The notes under the pieces: model-generated
Told to the model about the DNA's origin: nothing
What the model saw: only the letters and a program-made list of their open reading frames with translations
Database searches by the model: none
Program-made: the position numbers and the translations under genes
Part shown: positions 57,682 to 64,000 of the stretch, one piece after another
Layout: each line of letters starts with the position of its first letter
Numbering within the stretch: position 1 is the stretch's first letter
Origin: Iodidimonas nitroreducens
GTDB lineage: Bacteria; Pseudomonadota; Alphaproteobacteria; Sphingomonadales; Rhodothalassiaceae
Direction: 5' to 3' (one strand)
Assembly: GCF_008579165.1 (NCBI RefSeq)
Contig: NZ_BKCN01000014.1
DNA length: 64,000 bases

Positions 57682-59367
57682 ATGACCGCTGTTTCATTTA
57701 AAATCGCATTGGTGCAGGGCAATCCCACCGTGGGGGATATGGCCGGGAATGTGGACCTGATCCGCGAAGCCCGGGCCCGTGCCGCACGGATGGGTGCCGA
57801 TCTGGTGCTGACATCTGAATTGAGCCTTGTGGGCTATCCCACCGAGGATTTGATCTTAAAGCCTTTTTTCCAGCGCATGGCGATGCAGGCGGCCGAAGAA
57901 CTGGCGAAGGATACCGCTGATGGTGGCCCGGCGCTGATCGTTGGCGCGCCCTGGATTGATGCGGATGGCGGGCTTTATAATGCCGCCCTCGTCATGGATG
58001 GGGGCAGCATTACGGATCGGGTTTATAAAAGCTGCTTGCCCAATTATGGTGTTTTCGATGAAAAGCGCCTGTTCACCCCGGCCCGCGCTGTGGCCCCGGT
58101 GATGGTGCGCGGGCATTGCTTGGGTGTGATGATCTGCGAAGATATGTGGTTTGCCGATACCGCCCGCAGCCTTGCCGATCAGGGGGCGGAAATTCTGCTG
58201 GTGCCCACCGCATCGCCCTTTGAATCCAATAAGCTGCCTGAACGTCTCAGCGTCGCCCGCGAACGGGTGTTTGAAACCGGATTGCCCCTGGTTTTCGCCA
58301 ATCAGATGGGTGGGCAGGATGAGATTATTTTCGATGGCTCGTCTTTTGTGCTCAATCCCCGTGCCGGTGAAGATGCCGAGATCATGGTGCAGCTTGCCGG
58401 GTTTCAAACGGAGGAAGAGCAGCTTGTTTTCGAAGGCAGCGAAGGCACAATGAGAGCCCAAAAGGGCGTGGTGAAACCGGCCTTCAGTGATCTCGAAGCC
58501 ATCTGGCAGGCCATGGTTTTGGGCTTGCGCGATTATATCGCAAAAAACGGCTTTCCCGGTGTTTTGATCGGGCTTTCGGGGGGGATCGATTCCGCCCTCA
58601 CCGCCGCTATTGCCGTTGATGCTCTTGGCCCGGATCGGGTGCGTACGGTGATGATGCCTTCGCGATTTACCAGCGCGGAAAGCCTCGATGATGCCGCAGC
58701 CTGCGCCAAAATGCTGGGGGTGCGACTTGATGAGGTGTCGATTGTGCCGGGGGTTTTGGCCTTTGATCAGATGATGGCCGATCTTTTTGCAGGGCGTGCG
58801 GTTGATAACACCGAAGAAAATATCCAATCCCGGCTGCGGGGCATGATCCTGATGGCCCTGTCGAACAAATTTGGCGATCTGGTGCTGACCACGGGCAATA
58901 AATCGGAAGTCAGCGTTGGTTATGCCACGCTTTATGGCGATATGTGCGGCGGCTATTCGGTTTTGAAGGATATTTATAAAACCACGGTTTTTGCCCTGTC
59001 ACGCTGGCGGAATGCGCATTATCCGCTCAATTCTTTGGGCCCGGATGGCGCGGTGATGCCGGATCGGGTGATCAGCAAACCCCCGACTGCGGAATTGCGC
59101 GCCGATCAAAAGGATGAAGACAGCCTGCCGCCTTATGATGTGCTCGATGATATTCTGCTGTGCCTTGTTGAAGGGTCGATGCCGGTGTCTGAAATCGTGG
59201 CCCGTGGCCATGATCCACAGACGGTGGCGCGGATCGAACAATTGCTTTATATCGCAGAATATAAGCGTCGACAGGCGGCGCCGGGGGTAAAGATTTCCCG
59301 GAAAAGCTTTGGCCGTGATCGGCGCTTTCCCATCACCAACGGATTCAGATCGGCACGCATCAAATGA
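57682..59367 (+). CDS. nadE: Glutamine-dependent NAD+ synthetase
   Basis: A 561-residue bifunctional NadE. The N-terminal nitrilase-type glutaminase has the Glu region LTSELSLVGYP, the Lys region and the nucleophile Cys 152 in GVMICEDMWF. The C-terminal ammonia-ligase carries the P-loop LIGLSGGIDSALTA (about 295) and LTTGNKSEVSVGYATLYGD. Together they convert nicotinate adenine dinucleotide to NAD+ with glutamine. Its stop overlaps the gltX ATG (ATGA), so the two are translationally coupled in an operon with cysS and trmJ. Confidence 0.94.
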   Translation: MTAVSFKIALVQGNPTVGDMAGNVDLIREARARAARMGADLVLTSELSLVGYPTEDLILKPFFQRMAMQAAEELAKDTADGGPALIVGAPWIDADGGLYNAALVMDGGSITDRVYKSCLPNYGVFDEKRLFTPARAVAPVMVRGHCLGVMICEDMWFADTARSLADQGAEILLVPTASPFESNKLPERLSVARERVFETGLPLVFANQMGGQDEIIFDGSSFVLNPRAGEDAEIMVQLAGFQTEEEQLVFEGSEGTMRAQKGVVKPAFSDLEAIWQAMVLGLRDYIAKNGFPGVLIGLSGGIDSALTAAIAVDALGPDRVRTVMMPSRFTSAESLDDAAACAKMLGVRLDEVSIVPGVLAFDQMMADLFAGRAVDNTEENIQSRLRGMILMALSNKFGDLVLTTGNKSEVSVGYATLYGDMCGGYSVLKDIYKTTVFALSRWRNAHYPLNSLGPDGAVMPDRVISKPPTAELRADQKDEDSLPPYDVLDDILLCLVEGSMPVSEIVARGHDPQTVARIEQLLYIAEYKRRQAAPGVKISRKSFGRDRRFPITNGFRSARIK

Positions 59368-60704
59368 CTGTGAATGTACGTTTTGCCCCTTCGCCCACCG
59401 GGCTTTTGCATGTTGGCAATGTGCGGGCGGCTTTGCTCAACTGGCTGTTTGCGCGCCAGCAAAATGGCCATTTTCTGCTTCGTTTCGATGATACCGATGC
59501 CGAGCGATCCCAGCAGATTTATATCGATGCCATTCGCGAGGATTTGCGCTGGCTTGGGTTGAATTGGGACCATGAAGCCCGCCAATCCGAACGATTGAGC
59601 CAATATCAGGCGGCCGCAGATAAGCTGCGGGAAATGGGGCGGCTTTATCCCTGCTATGAAACGCCCGAGGAATTGGGGCTGAAGCGCAGGCTTCAATTGG
59701 GCCGGGGCCTGCCGCCGGTTTATGATCGGGCGGCGCTTTTGCTGGGCGATGCGGATCGCGCCCGTTTTGAGGCCGAGGGCAAAAAGCCCCATTGGCGCTT
59801 CAAGCTGGATACCACAAAACGCGTGGAATGGCATGATCTTATTCGCGGGCCGCAATCCATTGATCCCGCCAGCCTGTCTGATCCGGTGTTGATCCGCGCT
59901 GATGGCAGCTTTTTATATATGCTGCCCTCAACGGTGGATGATATTGATTTTGCCATCAGCCATGTGGTGCGGGGTGAAGATCATGTCACCAATTCCGGTG
60001 AGCAGATCCAGATTTTTGAAGCTTTGGGAAAAAAGCCGCCCCTTTTTGCGCATTATCCCCTGCTGAAAGCCAAGGGCGGCGGCAAATTTTCCAAGCGCGC
60101 GGGTAGCGGCTCGATCCGGGCCCTGCGCGATGAAATGGGGCTGGAAGCCGATGCCATCAACAGCTTCATCGCCCGCCTTGGGTCTGCCGATTCCATCGAG
60201 CCTTTCATCGGTCTTGAGCCTTTGATTGCAGCCTTTGATTTCAGCCGTTTTTCCCGGTCCTCGGCGATTTTCGATGAGGATGAACTGGATCAGATCAATG
60301 CCCGGATTTTGCATCAATTGCCATTTGATCGGGTAGCCATGCGGCCCGAATTGGATGGTTTGGGCGAAGATTTCTGGCAGGCCGTACGCAACAATCTGGT
60401 GCATTGGAAAGATATCCGGCAATGGGTGCGTGTGGTGCGCGGCCCCTTATCCCCCTTGATCGACGCCGAGGATCGCAGCTTTCTGGCCGAAGCGGCGGAG
60501 CTTTTGCCTCCCGCCCTTGATGATGAAAGCTGGAAAAGCTGGACTACTGCCTTGAAAAACAGCACAGGCCGCAAGGGCAAGGCTTTGTTCCTGCCTCTGC
60601 GCCTTGCCCTCACGGCGAAGGATCATGGCCCTGAAATGGCCGCCCTTCTGCCGATGATCGGGGCTGTGTCTGCCCAAAAACGATTGCGGGGGGAGGGTGC
60701 GTGA
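59364..60704 (+). CDS. gltX: Glutamyl-tRNA synthetase
   Basis: A 446-residue class I glutamyl-tRNA synthetase. It starts FAPSPTGLLHVGNVRAALLNW with HVGN (16-19) for the HIGH motif. The second signature is KFSKR at 241-245, rather than KMSKS, as in the GluRS2-like branch of alphaproteobacteria. FDDTDAERS and VVRGEDHVTNS complete the catalytic fold. Short C-terminal domain for the family. Many alphaproteobacteria carry two gltX copies, so this may be the second (tRNA-Gln-charging) type; not provable here. Coupled to cysS by a GTGA overlap. Confidence 0.9.
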   Translation: MTVNVRFAPSPTGLLHVGNVRAALLNWLFARQQNGHFLLRFDDTDAERSQQIYIDAIREDLRWLGLNWDHEARQSERLSQYQAAADKLREMGRLYPCYETPEELGLKRRLQLGRGLPPVYDRAALLLGDADRARFEAEGKKPHWRFKLDTTKRVEWHDLIRGPQSIDPASLSDPVLIRADGSFLYMLPSTVDDIDFAISHVVRGEDHVTNSGEQIQIFEALGKKPPLFAHYPLLKAKGGGKFSKRAGSGSIRALRDEMGLEADAINSFIARLGSADSIEPFIGLEPLIAAFDFSRFSRSSAIFDEDELDQINARILHQLPFDRVAMRPELDGLGEDFWQAVRNNLVHWKDIRQWVRVVRGPLSPLIDAEDRSFLAEAAELLPPALDDESWKSWTTALKNSTGRKGKALFLPLRLALTAKDHGPEMAALLPMIGAVSAQKRLRGEGA

Positions 60705-62044
60705 GCCTTGTTCTGACCAATAGCATGAGCGGGCGAAAAGAGACCTTTAAGCCCATTGATGCGGCCAATGTGCGCATGTATGTGTGCGGGCCAACGGTTT
60801 ATGATCATGCCCATATCGGCAATGCCCGCCCGCCGGTGGTTTTCGATCTGCTTTATCGCCTGCTGGGCCATCTTTATGGGGCCGCGCATGTAACCTATGC
60901 CCGCAATATCACCGATATCGATGACAAGATCATCGCCCGGGCACAGGAAAGCGGCCGGGATATTGCGGATATCACCGATCACTATACGCGGATCTATCGC
61001 GAAGATATGGCGCAGCTCAATATCCTGCCGCCCGATATCGAGCCTTTGGCCACCGATCATATCGAGCCGATGATCGCCATGATCAAAGCTTTGATCGAAA
61101 AGCAGGTGGCCTATGCCGCCGAGGGCCATGTTTTGTTTCATGTGCCCGCCATGCCCGATTATGGCAAGCTTAGCCATCGCCCGCGCGATGAGATGGTGGC
61201 CGGCGCCCGGGTGGAGGTGGCACCCTATAAAAAAGACCCTGCGGATTTCATTTTATGGAAACCCAGCAGCCCCAATCAGCCGGGATGGGATAGCCCATGG
61301 GGGCGCGGGCGCCCGGGCTGGCATCTGGAATGTTCGGCGATGATCAAAGCCCATCTGGGCACCGAAATCGATCTTCATGGCGGCGGGCAGGATCTGATCT
61401 TTCCCCATCATGAAAATGAAATGGCCCAAAGCGAATGTGCCCATGACCATCCATTCGTGCGCACATGGGTGCATAATGGCTATGTGTTGGCGAATGGCGA
61501 GAAGATGTCGAAATCGCTGGGGAATTTTCATACCGTTCATGATCTTTTGGCGGATTTCCCGGGCGAGGCGATCCGGCTAACATTAATGTCAGCGCATTAT
61601 CGCCAGCCCCTTGATTTCACGAAAGATGGTATTGCCGAAAACAGGCGGCGGCTGGATCGCTGGTATCGGCTGATCGGTGGCGTAGAGGCGGCCAAAAGCC
61701 TGCCGCAAACGGTGATCACCGCCCTTGAGGATGATCTCAACAGCCCCAAGGCCATTGCTGCCTTGGAAGCTTTGGCAAAACCCGAAACGGCCGATCAATT
61801 GCTGGCCGGGGCGCAATTCATGGGGCTGTTGTTGGAAGCGCCTGATGTATGGTTCAAGGCGGAACGGTCCGGCGGATTGGATCAACAGGCGGTGGAAGCC
61901 TTGATAGTGGAGCGGCGCGCGGCACGCCAGGCGCGGGATTTCGCCCGGGCCGACGCGGTGCGCGATCAGCTTGATGCGGCGGGCATCCGCTTGCTCGATC
62001 GCCCTGATGGCACCACCGATTGGGAACGGATCGGCCATGATTGA
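60701..62044 (+). CDS. cysS: Cysteinyl-tRNA synthetase
   Basis: A 447-residue class I cysteinyl-tRNA synthetase starting with GTG. The zinc-ligand start MYVCGPTVYDHAHIGNARP carries HIGN, GWHLECSAM is the second zinc-ligand region, HGGGQDLIFPHHENE the third, and KMSKS is at 268-272. All family hallmarks are intact. Its last eight bases overlap trmJ, keeping it in the nadE-gltX-cysS-trmJ operon. Confidence 0.95.
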   Translation: MSLVLTNSMSGRKETFKPIDAANVRMYVCGPTVYDHAHIGNARPPVVFDLLYRLLGHLYGAAHVTYARNITDIDDKIIARAQESGRDIADITDHYTRIYREDMAQLNILPPDIEPLATDHIEPMIAMIKALIEKQVAYAAEGHVLFHVPAMPDYGKLSHRPRDEMVAGARVEVAPYKKDPADFILWKPSSPNQPGWDSPWGRGRPGWHLECSAMIKAHLGTEIDLHGGGQDLIFPHHENEMAQSECAHDHPFVRTWVHNGYVLANGEKMSKSLGNFHTVHDLLADFPGEAIRLTLMSAHYRQPLDFTKDGIAENRRRLDRWYRLIGGVEAAKSLPQTVITALEDDLNSPKAIAALEALAKPETADQLLAGAQFMGLLLEAPDVWFKAERSGGLDQQAVEALIVERRAARQARDFARADAVRDQLDAAGIRLLDRPDGTTDWERIGHD

Positions 62045-62819
62045 TCATGCACCCATCGTCATCGCCCCCATTGTCATTCTTGTGCGGCCGCAATTGGGCG
62101 AGAATATCGGCAAGGCGGCGCGGGCCATGCTCAATTTCGGGCTGACCGAGCTGCGCCTTGTGGCGCCGCGCGATGGCTGGCCCAATCCGGCAGCAGGCCC
62201 TGCGGCATCGGGGGCGGATCAAGTGCTGGATGAGGCGCGGATTTATGATGATGTGGCCCAGGCCGTGGCCGATCTCCACCATGTTTATGCCACCACTGTG
62301 CGCCCGCGCGATATGCTCAAGCCGGTGGTGACCCCGGTGGAGGCGGTGGCGGCCATCCGCAGCACACAAGGGAAGAGCGGCCTGATGTTTGGCCCGGAAC
62401 GATCCGGCCTTGATAATGAAGAGGTGGCGCTGGCCGATCGCATCCTGACCGTGCCGGTGAACCCTCAATTCTCAAGCCTCAATCTGGCGCAGGCGGTGAT
62501 CCTCACGGCCTATGAATGGTATCAGGCGCAGGTGAATGATGCGGTCAATGCGCAGGCTGATGTCGCTCGGCCTGAAATGGAGCGACTGCCCGCGCCCAAG
62601 GCCGAATATCAAGGGCTTTATGATCAGCTTGAGCGTGATCTCGCCAGCCGGGGCTTTTTCCGCTCCGCCGGGCGCAAACCAACCCAGATGCGGGCGCTGA
62701 AAACCCTGATGCAAAATGCCGGATTTTCCAGTCAGGAAATCCAAACGCTGCGCGGTGTCCTCAAAACCCTCACCTGGCCCGAAAGGGATGGGCCAGAGAG
62801 CGGCGAGGATGATCGATAA
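62037..62819 (+). CDS. trmJ: tRNA/rRNA 2'-O-methyltransferase, TrmJ-like
   Basis: A 260-residue SPOUT methyltransferase. The N-terminal IVILVRPQLGENIGKAARAMLNFG, the middle LMFGPERSGLDNEEVALADRI (split across the SAM-binding knot) and NPQFSSLNLAQAVILTAYEW are characteristic of the TrmJ/LasT group that methylates tRNA position 32. A C-terminal extension after about residue 180 carries RDLASRGFFRSAG-like helices. ATG 62037 was chosen because it overlaps the cysS stop by eight bases and gives a normal start; a longer upstream frame is inside cysS. Confidence 0.88.
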   Translation: MIDHAPIVIAPIVILVRPQLGENIGKAARAMLNFGLTELRLVAPRDGWPNPAAGPAASGADQVLDEARIYDDVAQAVADLHHVYATTVRPRDMLKPVVTPVEAVAAIRSTQGKSGLMFGPERSGLDNEEVALADRILTVPVNPQFSSLNLAQAVILTAYEWYQAQVNDAVNAQADVARPEMERLPAPKAEYQGLYDQLERDLASRGFFRSAGRKPTQMRALKTLMQNAGFSSQEIQTLRGVLKTLTWPERDGPESGEDDR

Positions 62820-62848
62820 GAAAATATTTCAATTAATAATCGTGTATA

Positions 62849-63925
62849 TTAATTATTTGTATCCAATTCTTTTATTCTTTTTATAATATAATCTTCTAAT
62901 TCATAGATTTCTGTAGTATCTTGTATAGGATGCTTTATTTCTTCTCTATCATTAAATGTTCCGATGTATTTTACGGCTTTACCGTTAAAATGAAGCCTTG
63001 CAATTTGTTTTCTGTTGTTATCATCAAATAAGATTGCTGCATATGACTTACTATCTCTCATATATATTCTTTTTGGAGAGACGTATTTAGCCGCAATAGC
63101 TTGAATAATTCTGTACCCTGAAATTTCTTCCTCGGTCGTTACAATTCCATCGTCATCATTCTTTTGGCTTGATAATATCTTCTCCTCATCCAAGCTTTCC
63201 TGATCGCTGCTGGATGATTTCAAAGCAGTAGATAATCGTTCATTTACCAAATCACGTATGATGACGCTTATTGAATTAGGCACTATTTTTGAGTAATTAT
63301 CCTTAATCGTCGCTGTAATGCGGCCATTGTGAACATTTTTCGCAATGAAAGATATCAGATCATCGCTTGGGGATAAAAATTCTTTTTTAAGATAATCAAT
63401 AACTAAAGATTGAACTCTAAGGTCTGATGCTTTTTCAATTATATTTTCTAATGAAAAATGCTTCTTAGTAAAATTTTCAAGTATTTTGATATCGGAATTT
63501 CTAACAAAAGATAAATCAAATATATAAAATGGGTTATCATCCATTTTATTGCTGTTTTCGATATCACTATAAAATTGATATTTAATGCCGTTCGTTAAGA
63601 TGGCAAGCCTTGCGTCTGTAACTGAAAAGTACCTAAATAATTGATGGGCATGGCTGACATTTAATTCCATAGAAGACGGCTTGCATTCAATAAGGATATT
63701 TACCTTTCCATCTTTACAAACAGCATAGTCAACCTTTTCACCCTTTTTAATTCCCACATCAGCATTAAATTCGGGAATGACCTCAGAAGGATTGAAAACG
63801 TCATAACCCAATGCGCGTATAAACGGTAAAACCAATGATGTTTTCGCCGCTTCTTCCGTAGCCAGAAATTGCTTTTGTTCGATTGTCTTTTTCTGAAGTT
63901 CCTGCAAGTCCCTATAAAGATCCAT
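62849..63925 (-). CDS. HsdR-N-like nuclease-domain protein (type I restriction R-subunit N-terminal-like)
   Basis: A 358-residue protein whose first 150 residues resemble the N-terminal nuclease domain of type I restriction R subunits: EEAAKTSLVLPFIRALGYDVFNPSE and a PD-(D/E)xK-like core with VDYAV followed by NILIECKPS (Glu and Lys in ECK). The rest lacks the helicase motifs, so this is a stand-alone protein; KYVSPKRIYMRDSKSYAAIL recurs in such proteins as I recall them. It is far more AT-rich than the rest of the window and sits convergent to trmJ, 29 bases from its stop, pointing to acquisition by transfer. Possible defence gene; partners not seen. Confidence 0.72.
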   Translation of the reverse strand: MDLYRDLQELQKKTIEQKQFLATEEAAKTSLVLPFIRALGYDVFNPSEVIPEFNADVGIKKGEKVDYAVCKDGKVNILIECKPSSMELNVSHAHQLFRYFSVTDARLAILTNGIKYQFYSDIENSNKMDDNPFYIFDLSFVRNSDIKILENFTKKHFSLENIIEKASDLRVQSLVIDYLKKEFLSPSDDLISFIAKNVHNGRITATIKDNYSKIVPNSISVIIRDLVNERLSTALKSSSSDQESLDEEKILSSQKNDDDGIVTTEEEISGYRIIQAIAAKYVSPKRIYMRDSKSYAAILFDDNNRKQIARLHFNGKAVKYIGTFNDREEIKHPIQDTTEIYELEDYIIKRIKELDTNN

Positions 63926-64000
63926 CTTAATTCATTTCCATGGCATGATTTCAGGAATGGTTGGTCCAATCACAACAGATGCGGACCATAAAGCTAGGCC
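63926..64000. other. Right-edge sequence, no feature seen
   Basis: The last 75 bases hold the putative promoter side of the HsdR-N-like gene and nothing recognisable beyond that. Confidence 0.4.

Noticed and set aside
57856..58827. A 323-codon open frame opposite nadE
   Set aside because: The nadE motifs are clear on the other strand, and this frame has no recognisable family sequence.
1..64000. CRISPR arrays, insertion sequences, tRNA or rRNA genes
   Set aside because: No regularly spaced identical repeats, transposase-like proteins with terminal repeats, or RNA gene structure was recognised by reading. A covariance-model scan could still find a missed tRNA.

Overview
The window looks like a chromosomal segment of an alphaproteobacterium, moderately GC-rich, with strongly preferred GAT (Asp) and ATC (Ile) codons. 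Support for this comes from the short (446-residue) type of glutamyl-tRNA synthetase, the phoU-phoB arrangement, the class II DAHP synthase, glutathione reductase, and an exosortase A (XrtA) exopolysaccharide locus of the kind known from Sphingomonadales and other proteobacteria. The order within the class is not resolved from the sequence.

Region 1 (0.1-2.9 kb, minus strand) is a tight operon: an exosortase-associated acyltransferase, a ThiF/E1-like adenylating enzyme and a nitroreductase-like flavoprotein, closed by a bidirectional terminator. It is divergent from region 2 across an AT-rich regulatory gap of about 410 bp. Region 2 (3.4-17.3 kb, plus strand) is the core XrtA exopolysaccharide operon: export lipoprotein, chain-length regulator, tyrosine autokinase, ATPase, polysaccharide deacetylase, FemAB-like protein, exosortase fused to EpsI, amidotransferase, priming sugar transferase and two glycosyltransferases. 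Region 3 (17.3-27.3 kb) adds a fused export/beta-barrel protein, another glycosyltransferase, an exosortase-associated O-ligase, two sulfotransferases, a flippase and a C-type-lectin-like secreted protein.

Region 4 (27.6-38.1 kb) is a biosynthetic module: a DegT-like PLP enzyme, two FemAB/GNAT-like enzymes, an asparagine-synthetase-like enzyme without the glutaminase cysteine, two exosortase-associated hydrolases, an acyl carrier protein, an AMP-forming acyl ligase and a PLP decarboxylase. Together with region 1 it could make and transfer an unknown acyl/amino group onto the polymer or its anchor. This is inference. Region 5 (38.1-45.3 kb) has a secreted propeller/beta-helix protein, manC, a glycosyltransferase, a second deacetylase and a methyltransferase.

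Region 6 (45.3-64 kb) is mostly housekeeping: phoU-phoB facing gph-phoR, a TPR hybrid histidine kinase, a BCCT transporter, gor, a class II DAHP synthase, a nadE-gltX-cysS-trmJ operon, and an AT-rich, probably acquired HsdR-N-like nuclease gene.

Thirteen genes, nearly all in the polysaccharide region, are broken by what look like single-base losses, mostly in short homopolymers, although the protein sequence continues normally in another frame. I read these as probable sequence errors rather than true pseudogenes, and annotate each as one gene. No tRNA, rRNA, CRISPR array or insertion sequence was recognised.
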